Positions 1 through 10,500 of a stretch of DNA of 64,000 nucleotides are shown here, in pieces (positions within the stretch are counted from its first letter, which is position 1; each line of letters opens with the position of its first letter). This DNA comes from an uncultured Muribaculum sp. (GTDB lineage Bacteria > Bacteroidota > Bacteroidia > Bacteroidales > Muribaculaceae). A program made the translations under genes and the position numbers. The stretch lies in the NCBI GenBank assembly GCA_910578785.1, contig CAJTSJ010000002.1, forward strand, positions 62,001-126,000. Direction: 5' to 3'. Below the pieces are notes generated by a model. It saw only the letters and a program-made list of their open reading frames with translations. It did no database searches and had not been told where the DNA came from.

Positions 1-314
1 AGGACGATGACGAGAGGCTGGTTGAGGTCGGTGACTGGTACGATCTTTGTCTCGTAACCGACGCATTCGGTGTTGACTTCGTCGTCGATGCCGACGCCCT
101 TGAGAACAAAGTTACCGTCCTTGTCAGTAATCACGATACGGCTCTGCTCGGCGAGGTTAACGACGGCACCGGGGATGGGATTGCCCTCGGGGTCGGTCAC
201 CTTACCCGCCAGCTCGCGGCCACCGGCGGCCCACATGGTGAGCGAGCTGCCGATAAGCACTGCGGTCAGAAGGCTCTTGCCTTTGCCTGACATATATTTT
301 TTGATATTATTCAT
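1..314 (-). CDS. SusC-like TonB-dependent receptor, N-terminal fragment (cut by window edge)
   Basis: Only the first 104 codons are inside the window. The protein starts with a lysine-rich segment and a hydrophobic signal sequence (about residues 13-30), followed by a CarboxypepD_reg-like beta-sandwich beginning GKVTDPEGNPIPGAVV and containing DKDGNFVLKGV and the VGYET strand. This is how most SusC-like outer-membrane receptors of Bacteroidetes begin. It starts 26 bp after the SusD stop codon on the same strand, so it is probably the last visible gene of the PUL operon and would belong to a second SusC/SusD pair. PULs with two such pairs are known for complex glycans such as arabinan. Because plug and barrel are not visible, another protein with the same N-terminal domain cannot be excluded. 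Confidence 0.75.
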   Translation of the reverse strand, partial: MNNIKKYMSGKGKSLLTAVLIGSSLTMWAAGGRELAGKVTDPEGNPIPGAVVNLAEQSRIVITDKDGNFVLKGVGIDDEVNTECVGYETKIVPVTDLNQPLVIV

Positions 315-340
315 AATTTAAGATATAAATCGATTTAAGA

Positions 341-2122
341 TTAGTTCCATCCGGGGTTGTTCTCCAGACCGGTCTTCCAATATTCTTCTTCGGGTATGGG
401 ATAGAGATACATCTTTTCCTCAAACACGCGTGTCTGGGCCACCTTGCGGGTGATGTTGCCCTGCATGTCGACGTTGATTCCGTAGATAGGACGGGCGAGA
501 GCCTCTACAGCCACATTCCAGCGGCGAACGTCCCAGGGACGGTGTTCCTCGAATGCAAACTCCACGTTGCGCTCCTTGCGGATGAAGTTGCGCATGGCGT
601 CCTTGCTGCCTGTGAGGTCGGCGCGGTCGGCCACGCTGCCCTGGATGCCGGCGCGGTGGCGGATCTGGTCGAGCATGCTGTAGACTTCGGCGCAGGGGCC
701 CTGCACTTCGTTGAGAGCCTCGGCATAGTTCATCATAATCTCGGCATAGCGGATGAATGTCCACAGACGATAGTCGGAACCTGCGTGGTTGCTGGCAAGG
801 ATAGTGGCGGGAATATATTTGCGCATGTAGTAGCCTGTCGGAGTGGCGTTGGCGTTGCCGGTAGGATTGTCGGCCATGCCGGGACGCACGTCGATGTAGC
901 CTGAGCTGTTCATCGAACCCCATTCAACACCCTGGTAGAGCACAGTTGCGTCGAAGCGCGGGTCGCGGTTGGCCCACATGTTGGCGTCGCTGTAGCCGCT
1001 TGCAGGATTTACGGCAGGCACGCCGTTGCTGTTGTAGACGGGAGCGCCGGTGGCGTCGTACTGTGCGAAGGGCGAAGAACCGTCAACCATGTCGTACATG
1101 TCGACAAGGTTCTGCGACGGGCAGTTGCCTCCGCGGCCGCCTTCACCCACGGGGGTATCGGCAGAGATGTTGCCCCAGCCGATGGTTCCGTCGTTACGGA
1201 AGAAGATGGTCTCCGGGTTCTTGTCGCGGTGGGGTGTGCGGAGCACGGCACCGGCATAGTTGACCATACCGTTGTTGCCGCCGTCGTCAAACAGGCGGAA
1301 CTTGTCGCCGTAGGCTGTCATGAACGCCTTTGCGGCGTCGGCCGCCTGCTGCCAGGTTATACCCGACTGCGCGGCGAAGCGGGGTGAAGCCATGTAGAGC
1401 ATGATGCGCGACTCAAGGGCGAGCGACATCGGCTGTGACAGACGGCCCACGCGCTGAGCGTTCCAGGCATCGTCGTAGTCGTAAAGGTCGGCGCGGCATT
1501 CGCGGAGTTCCTTAAGCACGAAGTCGATTACATACTCCTTGACGGTGGGGCGCTGCTTGTAGGGGGTCACCATGTCGTCCTCGGGGGTGAGCACTTCAGT
1601 GACGATGGGCAGCGGTCCGTAGCGGAGGAACATCTCCCAGTAGAACCATGCACGGAAAGTGCGTGCCTCGGCCACTGTGCGTGCGCGGTCGGCGGCTTCG
1701 GTGGCCTCGTCCTTGGTCTTGTCGACGGGAACTCGGTCGATGTCGTTGATCACACGGTTGCACTTGCGTATACCGCGGTAGCGCGATTCCCATACGCTGG
1801 TAAGCTCGGAGGAGGCGCCGGGAGCGTAGTAGTTGCCGATGTTGAACGACACGCGTGTGCCGGCGGTGGCATAAGAGGTCTCGGCGAGGTCTGTTGCGGC
1901 GTCGAGCCACGAGTCGTTGACGCGCAGAGCTCCGTGCATCAGGAAGTTGTACGTATCGTTGTGGAAATACTCAAACATTTTCCAGTCGGCATACGTCTTA
2001 TCCTCCGAGAGTTCGTTGGATGCCTGCTTGTCGAGGAAGTCGCTGCAGGAAGCGAGCGACATCGAGGCGCCCAAAAGCAGTGCGGCTGATATATTTTTAA
2101 CTGATATTTTCATATTTGTCAA
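341..2122 (-). CDS. SusD/RagB-family surface glycan-binding lipoprotein
   Basis: 593 residues. The N-terminus has a hydrophobic signal ending in a lipobox (LASC, then SDFLDK), so the protein is lipidated and in this family sits on the outer-membrane surface as a lid over the SusC barrel. The SDFLDKQ start, the alpha-helical TPR-like body, the RTPHRDKNPETIFFR region and the C-terminal RKERNVEFAFEEHRPWDVRRW segment are typical of RagB/SusD proteins; the last is a family hallmark near the C-terminus. The stop of susC lies 5 bp upstream, so the two are co-transcribed. The start may be Met1 or Met4 (position 2113), the latter giving a shorter and more usual signal peptide. Ligand is inferred as arabinan-type oligosaccharide from the neighbouring GH43 and GH51 genes. 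Confidence 0.93.
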   Translation of the reverse strand: MTNMKISVKNISAALLLGASMSLASCSDFLDKQASNELSEDKTYADWKMFEYFHNDTYNFLMHGALRVNDSWLDAATDLAETSYATAGTRVSFNIGNYYAPGASSELTSVWESRYRGIRKCNRVINDIDRVPVDKTKDEATEAADRARTVAEARTFRAWFYWEMFLRYGPLPIVTEVLTPEDDMVTPYKQRPTVKEYVIDFVLKELRECRADLYDYDDAWNAQRVGRLSQPMSLALESRIMLYMASPRFAAQSGITWQQAADAAKAFMTAYGDKFRLFDDGGNNGMVNYAGAVLRTPHRDKNPETIFFRNDGTIGWGNISADTPVGEGGRGGNCPSQNLVDMYDMVDGSSPFAQYDATGAPVYNSNGVPAVNPASGYSDANMWANRDPRFDATVLYQGVEWGSMNSSGYIDVRPGMADNPTGNANATPTGYYMRKYIPATILASNHAGSDYRLWTFIRYAEIMMNYAEALNEVQGPCAEVYSMLDQIRHRAGIQGSVADRADLTGSKDAMRNFIRKERNVEFAFEEHRPWDVRRWNVAVEALARPIYGINVDMQGNITRKVAQTRVFEEKMYLYPIPEEEYWKTGLENNPGWN

Positions 2123-2127
2123 GGTTA

Positions 2128-5100
2128 TTAGAATTGGATGTTAACACCGAAGTTGACAGTCTTGCAGATAGGATACTTGTTCGAGCCGCTGCTTTCGGGG
2201 TCGGTCAGGCCGTCAAGATGATCCCATGTGATAAGGTTGTTGGCGTTGACAAAGAAACGGCATTCAGTCATGAAGGCATGCTTGATCCAGCTCTGCGGGA
2301 GCGAATAAGCCACTTCCACGTTCTTAAGACGGATGAACGAACCGTTCTTGAGGAAGAACGAGCTCTGACGCTGGTTGTGGTTGCCGGCGGCATCGTAGTG
2401 GAGCAGCGGATACTTGGCGTTGGCAAGGTTCTGCTGTTCGCTCAAGGCCGGATTCCAGCGGTCGAGGTGGTGTTCCTTGACCTTACCGCCGTTGACGAAT
2501 GCATACATCGCTTCAGCGTCGTAGTAGCGGCTTACGTGGTCGACACCCTGGAACATCACAGACAGAGACAGACCCTTCCACTGTGCGCCGAAGTTGATGG
2601 CGAAGGTGTTTTCGGGAAGGTCGGTAAGGCCGATTGCGGTCACGTCGCGGTCGTCGATGAAGCCGTCCTTGTTCATGTCGCGGTATTTGAGGTCACCCAC
2701 CTGGACATCGCCGTAGGTCGACTTGGGGAAGTCGGGGTTGGCGAGGTCGGCCGAAGTCACGAATCCGTCGCATACCAGACCGAAGAACTGCTTGATAGGA
2801 TGACCCTGCTCACGGCGGTAGTCGGTCTTGAGCGCGGGCTCGTCCATGAAGGTGATTTCGTTCTTGGCGTGTGAGAAAGTACCGCCGACGTTGAACGAGA
2901 AGTCCTTGGTCACCTGCTTGTTGTAGCGGATTTCGATTTCAAAACCCTTGTTCTTGGTCTCACCGAGGTTACCGGCGGCCGAAGTCACACCGAACCACCA
3001 GGGGCGGGTCAGATAGTTGGTAAGGATGTTGTCGCGCTTTTCATAGAAAATGTCGAAGTTACCGGTAAGGCTTGAGTTGAAGAGTCCGAATTCAAGACCT
3101 ACGTTGTACTTGTGGGCGCGTTCCCAGGTAACGGCATAGTTGGGATACTGCTGTTCGTAGATACCTGTCTGCCAAGAACCTGTACCGAAGAGGTAGTCGT
3201 TGGAGATCTGGCTCCACTTCTGTTCGTAGAGGAAGCGCTGGTCGCCCATCTGGTCGTTACCTACTTCACCGTAGCTACCGCGGACCTTAAGGTTGTCGAG
3301 CCATCCCCTGGTCGATTCCATGAACGACTCCTGGGTGATGCGCCAACCGAGCGAGACTGCGGGGAAGAAACCGAAACGACGGCTCTTGTGGAAGTTCTCC
3401 GATCCGTTGTAACCGGCGTTGAACTCGAAGAGGTACTTGTTGTCATAACCGTAAGTCACACGGCCGACGATACCCTGATAGCGCTTGGCCAGGTCAGAGT
3501 TGTAGCGGTAGTCGTTCTGCATGTAGAGCACCATGGCTGTAACGTCGTGCTTCTGGGCGAAGAGGCGCTTATAGTTGACCTGAGCTTCCATGTAGAGTTT
3601 GTAGAGCGCATGGGTAGAGTAAGCCGAAGCCATGGGAGCGTCGGTACCGAACTTGTTGTAGGCGTCAATCTGGGTGTAGTTGTCGCGGTCGTTGAGTTCG
3701 TAGGTGGCGAAGCTCTTGGTGTAGCGGTTCTGGTGATAGTTTTCGTAGTCGAACGAAGCCATACCGCGGGCCGAGAGTCCGGGGGTAATCCAGTCGAGCT
3801 TGTAGTCGACGATGAAGTTGGTCTCGTTGATGGTGTTGATACCCTTCTGGTAACCGCCGACGGCGAGAGTTCCGTAAACATTGTTCTGATACTGCGACGA
3901 ACCGCCGTAGAGGGTCTTCATCTCGTCGCCGTTTTCAACCTGGTAGGCCACGGGGAAGAGCCAGCCCGGAGTGTGGTTGAGCTGATAGAAGATGTTGGAG
4001 TATAAGCCGGACTCGTCGGAGTTGGGCAGATAGCGTTCCTCGAAGCGTGTACCGAAGTTCACAGAGAGCTGGAGGTCCTTGGTAAGGAAGAAGTCGGCGT
4101 TGGCGCGGAAGCCATAGCGTTTGTAGCGCTGCGACGACTTGTTACCGTACTGGTCGGTGGAGAGTTCCTTGAAGAGCGACTGCTGGTCGTAGTATTCAAG
4201 TGAAGCGTAGTAGCGCATACGGCGTGTACCGCCGCGGATAGAAGCGTTGTAGCGCTGTGCGGGAGCCGATGAGCGGAGGATTTCGTCATACCAGTCGACG
4301 TTCGGATAGAGGAGGGCGTCGGCACCTGAGAGCTGGCCTGCAACCGACTTGCGGTACATTTCGAGGGCGTTGGCGTCGTACTGCGAGGGCAGACCGTCGT
4401 TGGCGAGGGCTTCTTCAAGAAGGGTCACCGACTCGTAAGAGTTCAGGTAAGTGTCCTTGCGGGTCGGGGTCTGCCACTGCCAGTTGGCAGTGAGGCTGAC
4501 TACCGGCTTCTGCTCCTTACCGCGCTTGGTGGTGATGAGCATGACGCCGTTTGCACCGCGCACACCGTAAACGGCCGTGGCCGATGCGTCCTTAAGTACG
4601 GAGATTGTCTCGATGTCGTCGGGTGCAATCTGCGAGAACGAACGTTCGATACCGTCCACGAGGATAAGCGGCTGGGCGTCGCCGGCGAATGTGGCGCGTC
4701 CGCGGATGAAGATGCTTGCGTCGTCGGCACCCGGGGCACCTGAAGTCTGCGACGTGATCACACCGGGGATCTTACCGGTGATGGCCTGTGAAAGGTTGGC
4801 GGAGGGAGTCTCCAGAAGGTCGGCCGAGTTGACCTGCGAGATAGCGCCGATCACCGACTCCTTCTTCTGCTGACCGTAACCTACGACAACGACTTCTTCA
4901 AGCACTGCCGAAGACTCGACCATTGTGATGGTGACTTTGGTCTGACCCTTCAGAGCCACTTCCTGGGTCTCATAACCTACGTATGACACCTGAAGGACAG
5001 CTGTTGCGGGATTCTTGACGAAAAGCACGAACTCACCGTCAAGGTTGGTGGCCGTACCGATGGATGTGCCCTTTTCGATGACACTGGCACCCATCAGAGG

Positions 5101-5247
5101 CTCGCCTGTATTGTCTTGTACCAAACCGGTCACTTGAACCGACTGAGCGCGCAGGCCCGCGGCCGCGAACATCAGTAGGAAGGCCGGCAGAAGGAGGCGG
5201 AGCGCCGAGCTCCACCTTCCTATTGCTGTACTGCGTTTATTATTCAT
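2128..5247 (-). CDS. SusC/RagA-family TonB-linked outer-membrane oligosaccharide transporter
   Basis: 1039 residues, the normal size for SusC. Order of parts: signal peptide (about 1-34, ending in LRAQS), CarboxypepD_reg-like domain (about 36-112), a TonB-box-like VVVGYGQQKK stretch at about 120, plug domain with the SusC signature (ILVDGIER, VLKDASATAVYGVRGANGVMLITTK at about 195-240), then a long beta-barrel ending in an aromatic residue (NFGVNIQF), the usual outer-membrane assembly signal. It imports oligosaccharides across the outer membrane using TonB energy, with the SusD protein encoded immediately downstream. It lies 30 bp after the glycan-binding lipoprotein gene in the same leftward operon. 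Confidence 0.96.
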   Translation of the reverse strand: MNNKRSTAIGRWSSALRLLLPAFLLMFAAAGLRAQSVQVTGLVQDNTGEPLMGASVIEKGTSIGTATNLDGEFVLFVKNPATAVLQVSYVGYETQEVALKGQTKVTITMVESSAVLEEVVVVGYGQQKKESVIGAISQVNSADLLETPSANLSQAITGKIPGVITSQTSGAPGADDASIFIRGRATFAGDAQPLILVDGIERSFSQIAPDDIETISVLKDASATAVYGVRGANGVMLITTKRGKEQKPVVSLTANWQWQTPTRKDTYLNSYESVTLLEEALANDGLPSQYDANALEMYRKSVAGQLSGADALLYPNVDWYDEILRSSAPAQRYNASIRGGTRRMRYYASLEYYDQQSLFKELSTDQYGNKSSQRYKRYGFRANADFFLTKDLQLSVNFGTRFEERYLPNSDESGLYSNIFYQLNHTPGWLFPVAYQVENGDEMKTLYGGSSQYQNNVYGTLAVGGYQKGINTINETNFIVDYKLDWITPGLSARGMASFDYENYHQNRYTKSFATYELNDRDNYTQIDAYNKFGTDAPMASAYSTHALYKLYMEAQVNYKRLFAQKHDVTAMVLYMQNDYRYNSDLAKRYQGIVGRVTYGYDNKYLFEFNAGYNGSENFHKSRRFGFFPAVSLGWRITQESFMESTRGWLDNLKVRGSYGEVGNDQMGDQRFLYEQKWSQISNDYLFGTGSWQTGIYEQQYPNYAVTWERAHKYNVGLEFGLFNSSLTGNFDIFYEKRDNILTNYLTRPWWFGVTSAAGNLGETKNKGFEIEIRYNKQVTKDFSFNVGGTFSHAKNEITFMDEPALKTDYRREQGHPIKQFFGLVCDGFVTSADLANPDFPKSTYGDVQVGDLKYRDMNKDGFIDDRDVTAIGLTDLPENTFAINFGAQWKGLSLSVMFQGVDHVSRYYDAEAMYAFVNGGKVKEHHLDRWNPALSEQQNLANAKYPLLHYDAAGNHNQRQSSFFLKNGSFIRLKNVEVAYSLPQSWIKHAFMTECRFFVNANNLITWDHLDGLTDPESSGSNKYPICKTVNFGVNIQF

Positions 5248-5277
5248 TTTTAGTATTCAGATTTATAAGTTAGTATT

Positions 5278-7158
5278 CTATTCAAGAGGTTCGGCTGTCA
5301 TGTCGACCATCGGGAATTCTCCGACTTTCAGCATTTCAACCCAAGAACCTTCGCACGAGATTATAAGACTCAACGGCAGAGATACGCCCGGAGATACGAA
5401 ACGATATTCGGGGATACGTGTGCCGTCGACACGAGTCATACGGCTGACCATGGTAAGTTCGCTGTTGGAATAGCTGAAATACATGCGGCAATTAGCGTCC
5501 TTTATATCCTCCTTAAACGTGCTCCAGTCAAATCCGTGGGTCATCGTAGAAGCGGCGTATACCGAACCCCAACCGTAAGCGTCAGCACGCAGATAATAAT
5601 ACTCTGCATAGTCGGGATCACGCTGTCCGTCAGGAGCCGACTGGAAACCATTGGTCACTACAAGGCCCCAGCTATGGTAATTCTGGCCGCTTTCGCCCGG
5701 ACTGTGCATGATAAATTCAAAACCGACGTTGCTGAACGGAGCGGTCATACGCACCTGGTTGCTCCATGCCGACCAGAAAGCGGTATTGAGGTCTGTACCT
5801 ACCGTATATGCACCCGGCGCATAAACCTGGCCGACAAATGTAGCATCAGGATTAATGAGCAGGTGACCGCCTTCCACAGTGAGGAATGTACCGAGGACAT
5901 CGCCGTCAACGCCTTCGATAGACTTCACATATGTATATACAGTTCCGCTTTCGGCTGTAACTTTCGTTGTAATGGTGACCTTGGCCCCTACACGGGTAAT
6001 ATCCATGTCTACAATTGCACCGTTCATTTCGGTAGTAAAGTTATCCCAGTTGAAGTCATGGCTCATCTCGCCGGTGTCGTAAAGAGAACCCCATCCGTAG
6101 GCATCCGCACGCAGATACAACCATTCGGCGTAACCGGCGCCACCGCGCTCTGCGCCAGTGGTAAGCACAAGACCCCAGTTCGACCAGTTGTTGGCACCCG
6201 TAGTGTAGTTAACAAACTGGTATTTTACGGTTCCGTTGCCGGTAAGGTTGATATACGGACCCCATGCCGACCAGAAGCCGGTAGAATTGTCTTCATTACC
6301 TACAAGTACCCACTTAGAATAGTCAGGACCAGTCGGGCCACCTTCACCGCCGCCGATGTCGCCTTTCTTCGGACGTGAAATCTGCTTTGAGGTAATCTCG
6401 TTGCGGTAAACGGTGAGGTCCTCAAGATAGAATGAGGTGTGAGTGTCGGCACCGTAGTTGAAATACATGTAAGGAGCATTCGAAGCAAACTGAACGGCGT
6501 TCGAATAATCCAGGTCGGAAGAGGTGATGTCGGCCTTCTTCTCTCCGTCGACGTAGAGGGCATAGCCGTGGTCGCGGATGATTAGGGCTACATAGTGCCA
6601 CTCGTCGGGAGTAAGATAGCCGGTCTTGTAGGCTTCGGGGTTGTTTTCCTCCCACTTGCCGTCAAGTCCGTCATACTTAAGCCAGCCGTTGGCAGAGAAC
6701 GAAAGTGAAGCTGAAGAGTTCTCGTTTTCCCAGTACATGATGGGGCTTGTGAGGTCCTGGGGCATCACCTGTCCTTCGACAGGATTGCCTTCCTCGTCAA
6801 GCACGGGGTCGCTGTTCTGCTTCATCCAGAATGTGTAGGATACGGCATTCTGCACTGCAACGTTTTTCAGAGGGTTGTTGAAGCGGGCATATCCGCTTGC
6901 AAGGTTAAGCACCGGTGACTTTGCCAGCTCGTCCTCGTACAGCGCGGGAATCTCGCCGTCGGGATAAGCATAAAGATTAATCACCAGAGGGTCAAGTTCC
7001 TCTTCGGCATCAAATGCGTACGTAGCGATGCTTTGCATCGTCGGGTAGACCTGGTCTCCTGCCGGAGGGTCCATCTGTCCCCAATCATGCGTACACGCCG
7101 AGCCTAAAAGGAGCGCGGCGGCCGAAGCCGTCATAGACATCCACTTTTTAGTCTTCAT
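5278..7158 (-). CDS. PUL surface lipoprotein: LamG-like domain plus two tandem copies of an aromatic-rich module
   Basis: 626 residues with a lipoprotein signal (LLLGSAC, cysteine near residue 22). Residues about 45-270 resemble a LamG/concanavalin-like fold (SYTFWMKQN, DEWHYVALIIRDHGYALYVDGEKKADI, YLEDLTVYRNEIT). After a glycine-rich linker there are two homologous modules of about 150 residues at roughly 290-440 and 457-615. Each starts with FWSAW, has SNWGLV or HSWGLV, and shares the strongly conserved LRADAYGWGS block followed by a DFNW or GFDW motif. Repeated exposed tryptophans suggest carbohydrate binding. It is the first gene of the operon, before susC, whereas surface glycan-binding proteins usually follow susD. 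Role as a surface glycan-binding protein is inferred from position, lipidation and composition; I do not recognise the repeated module as a named CBM family. Confidence 0.75.
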   Translation of the reverse strand: MKTKKWMSMTASAAALLLGSACTHDWGQMDPPAGDQVYPTMQSIATYAFDAEEELDPLVINLYAYPDGEIPALYEDELAKSPVLNLASGYARFNNPLKNVAVQNAVSYTFWMKQNSDPVLDEEGNPVEGQVMPQDLTSPIMYWENENSSASLSFSANGWLKYDGLDGKWEENNPEAYKTGYLTPDEWHYVALIIRDHGYALYVDGEKKADITSSDLDYSNAVQFASNAPYMYFNYGADTHTSFYLEDLTVYRNEITSKQISRPKKGDIGGGEGGPTGPDYSKWVLVGNEDNSTGFWSAWGPYINLTGNGTVKYQFVNYTTGANNWSNWGLVLTTGAERGGAGYAEWLYLRADAYGWGSLYDTGEMSHDFNWDNFTTEMNGAIVDMDITRVGAKVTITTKVTAESGTVYTYVKSIEGVDGDVLGTFLTVEGGHLLINPDATFVGQVYAPGAYTVGTDLNTAFWSAWSNQVRMTAPFSNVGFEFIMHSPGESGQNYHSWGLVVTNGFQSAPDGQRDPDYAEYYYLRADAYGWGSVYAASTMTHGFDWSTFKEDIKDANCRMYFSYSNSELTMVSRMTRVDGTRIPEYRFVSPGVSLPLSLIISCEGSWVEMLKVGEFPMVDMTAEPLE

Positions 7159-7293
7159 AATGTTGATGATATTTAGTTTTAGAGGTTAAAAATAAATTTC
7201 AAACTTCTTTAAGGTCGATTTAAAAGGGTCACTGGTCATGGTCCGATTAATTCGCGCTGGGTTAAGGTTATTTAGCCTATTTGTTAAGCTATG

Positions 7294-7301
7294 CAAAGTT
7301 A
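7294..7301 (-). promoter_or_regulatory. -7 box of the leftward PUL promoter
   Basis: Read on the minus strand this is TAACTTTG, a full match to the Bacteroidetes TAnnTTTG -7 consensus. No TTTG -33 element stands 19-21 bp upstream; instead the paired half-sites at 7321-7351 sit there, as expected for an activator-dependent promoter. Transcription would start near 7287, leaving a leader of about 128 nt before the lipoprotein gene at 7158. Confidence 0.7.
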
Positions 7302-7320
7302 TTTGTTCACCACACCATAT

Positions 7321-7351
7321 GGGTGGACAATCGGGCAAATAGGGTGGACAA
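7321..7351 (-). promoter_or_regulatory. Candidate HTCS operator, left copy (two direct half-sites 21 bp apart)
   Basis: The plus strand shows GGGTGGACAA at 7321-7330 and again at 7342-7351, a perfect 10-base direct repeat with 21-bp spacing, two turns of the DNA helix. On the minus strand each reads TTGTCCACCC, and the proximal half-site ends 19 bp before the -7 box at 7301. The same TCCACC pair with the same 21-bp spacing and a 20-bp gap to the -7 box occurs before the rightward operon (12020-12047). AraC-type domains bind as two HTH motifs in successive major grooves, often at direct repeats of about 21 bp, so the HTCS encoded between the two operons is the likely binder. Confidence 0.72.
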
Positions 7352-7502
7352 ACGTGTCAAACGTCGATATTTAACATTATCCACCACATGTCTCCGGCTT
7401 TCCGTCCGGCTCTGCAACAGCCTTGCTGTCAGAGGGTCACGTCCGGCATCTTCAGCCTCACACACTCTCCACGCACATCGCCGCCGAATCGCCGCACATA
7501 CA

Positions 7503-10500
7503 TTAACCCTCGGCCATGAACGCGCTCGGCGAAATGCCGAACTGCTTGGTGAAGCACCGGGTGAAGTATTTAGAATCGTTAAAACCGACTTCGTATGCTA
7601 TCTCGGAAATGTTCATGGAACGGGTCTTGCGGTTCTGTATTATCAGCTCGCGGGCGAGGTTCATGCGGTAGGAGCGCATCAGCTGTCCGGCCGACTGCCC
7701 GGCGAGGCTCTGCAGCTTCTTGTTGAGCAGACTGCGGCTGATGCCGAGCGCCTCGGCGAAGTCGCCCACCTCGAAGTAGGAGTTCTTATAGTTGTCCTTG
7801 ACCACGGTCATCACCTGGTCCATGAACTTCTTGTCGCGCGACTCCTCGTCGATGTTGAGCGATCCGACGTTCATGTCCGACACGAAGCTGCGGTTGTGGC
7901 GGCGCTTGTTGTCGAGTATGTTGCGTATGCGGGCCAACAGCAGATTTTCGTCGAAAGGCTTCTGCAGATACTCGTCGACACCTATCCTGAAGCTCTCGAG
8001 ACGGGTCTCGTCAGAGGTCTTGGCGGTCAGCATCAGGAAGGGTATGTGGCTTATGGCGAAGTCTTCCTTGACACGGCGCGACAGCTCCAGACCGTCCATC
8101 ACTGGCATCATCAGGTCGCTTATGATGAAGTCGATGTGGCGCGACATGAGTATGCGCAGCGCCTCCTCGCCGTTGGAGGCCTCGACCACGGAGTAATGCT
8201 CGGAGAGTATGGAGCGGATGAAGGCGCGCATGTCGCCGTTGTCCTCGACCACGAGTATGGCGGTGCGGGCGTCGGAGCCTTCCCTTTCGGCCACCTCGCC
8301 GTCGGCCGCGTCGACCTCCTCCAGGACCGCGGGAACAGGCTCGCCGGCGCTGTCGGCCTCGACGGGGAGCAGCAGGCGAAACGAGCACCCGGCGCCTCCG
8401 GCGTTGTTCTTGGCCCAGATGCGGCCGCCGTATATCTCGACGATGCTCTTGCACAGATACAGGCCGATGCCACTGCCCGAAGTGCCCGCCACGGGATATT
8501 TCAACTGGCTGTTGCCCTGGTAGAAACGTTCAAACACGCGCTCGATGTCGGCCTCGTCGATGCCGTTGCCCGAATCGCACACGCTGATATACAGCGAGGC
8601 GTCGGAACCGTGGCCGGCAGAGGGCACCAGTGCGGCGTAGACCTTGACGCGGCCGCCGTCGGGCGTGAACTTGACGGCGTTGCCCACCAGATTGATAATC
8701 ACCTTGCGCAGAGCCTCTTCGTCGTAGCTGAACATGTCGGAGCGCAGACGGCAGACAAGGCTGAGGTCAATCCTGCGGTCCTCGGCCATCTGGCGGAACG
8801 ACTCGACCGTGTCGGTGATGAAGCTGCGGAAGTTGCCCCGTGTGCGCACAATCTCCATCTTGCCGGACTCTACCTTGCGGAAGTCCATCAGCTGGTTGAC
8901 AAGCGACAGCAGGTATTTGGAATTGCGTTCGGCGAAGTGCAGCTGCTCGATTACCTGCGGATTGTAGCTGAGCTTCAAGGCGCGCTCTATCGGCCCGATA
9001 ATCAGGGTTATGGGCGTGCGGAATTCATGGGTTATGTTGGTGAAGAAGCTGATTCTGTCCACCGACAGCTCCTGCACCCTGCGCGCCATCTCGGCAAGCC
9101 GCGTCTTCTGCGACATTATCTCCTCGTTGCTCTGCTTCAGACGGCGGTTCTGCTCCGACAGCTCGACGGCACGGCGCTCAAGCAGCCGCTTCTGCGTCGA
9201 AATCTCGGAAGTGCGCTCGTTGACCGACCGCATCAGGTTGATTTTCTGCCGGGTAAGGTCTCTCACGCGCCACCGGTGGATGAGCATCGCGCTTACCAAA
9301 AGCAGCAGCACTATCATCGAGACAAACCACCACTGGCGGTAGAAATAAGGGCGCACGGTTATCGGGAAGGACGACGCAGGCGCGTCGTTGAACGAGAAGC
9401 CGGGTTTGAGATACTTGACCTCCAGCACATAACTGCCCGGCGACAGATTGGTATACGACACCCCGTGATGTGGCGCCGGCAGCTTGATCCAGTCCTTGTC
9501 GAAGCCCGACAGGCAGTAGTAGTAGACCCCGCGGCTGTCGGAGTCGTAGTCGAGGGCCGAAAATTCGAGGCCGATCGACTTGACGCTCTCATGCAGCGAC
9601 GCGCCGTCGCCCGGAGTCGACTCCACGCCATCGACTATCTGGCGGGTAAAATGCACTTTTGAGGGTATGCGGGTCATTCTGACTGCGTCGCAGCTGAGCA
9701 CGGCCAGTCCCGTCGTAGTGCCGAACACCAGATTGCCGTCGCGAAGGCGGCATGCCGCGTTCCAGTAGAACTGGTCGCCGGGCAGTCCGTCGGCCCGGTC
9801 ATAGTTGATGAACGTGCCGTTCTTGCGCCTGTACGACAAGCCGTTGTAGGTGGCTGTCCACACCGCCCCCATGGCGTCTTCAAACACGCCGAGCGCAATG
9901 TCGTTGGGCAGTCCGTCGGCGCTCGTGTAATTGTCGAACACCTCCGTGCCGTCCTCGGCAATATAGCGGTGATATATGCCGCCTCCGTTGGTGCCTATCC
10001 ACAAGCCGCCGTCGGTCGACAGCGACATCGACGCCACCTTTTCGGTGCTTTTGTCGTCAGGATTGTCAAATTTATGGTCAATATATCTGTATTCAAACGT
10101 TCCGTCGGCCTTCCGCCTGTTAAGGTTTATCTCATACAGCCCGCGGTTGCCTCCTACCCAAAGGTGGTTGCCCAGGTCCGACACACCGGCCACGCTGCCC
10201 GTGATGTCGCCAGACGCACCGGGAAACGGCTCGCTCAACTCCATGGTCCCGAGGTCGCACACATAAAGCCCGCGGTCGCAGCCTATCCACATCAGATTGT
10301 TTATCGAGTCGCAAAACAGCATCCCGACATAGACAAAGCGGTGCCGGCCGTCGGGCGTGGCGCTGAGATGGTTCAGCACGCGCCCCGGGCGACGGCGCGA
10401 TATCAGGTCGATGCCTCCGCCCCACGTGCCTACCCACAGGCGGCCTTCGCCGTCCTCGGCCAAGGCGCTGACCGAGTTGTGCGACAGATTGCCCTTCTCG

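Larger units (their letters stand above)
7159..7502. other. 344-bp intergenic region between PUL operon start and HTCS 3' end
   Basis: It contains the leader, -7 box and operator of the leftward operon (7159-7351). The rest (about 7360-7502), next to the HTCS stop codon, shows no gene and no convincing terminator; a weak hairpin is possible around 7410-7437. Confidence 0.6.

Noticed and set aside
7281..9662. Long plus-strand reading frame of 793 codons opposite the HTCS gene
   Set aside because: It is antisense to the clear kinase/receiver/HTH domains, contains no recognisable motif, and arises from GC-rich codon bias. The same applies to 9969-11720, 2116-2874, 3112-4005 and 61231-62139.
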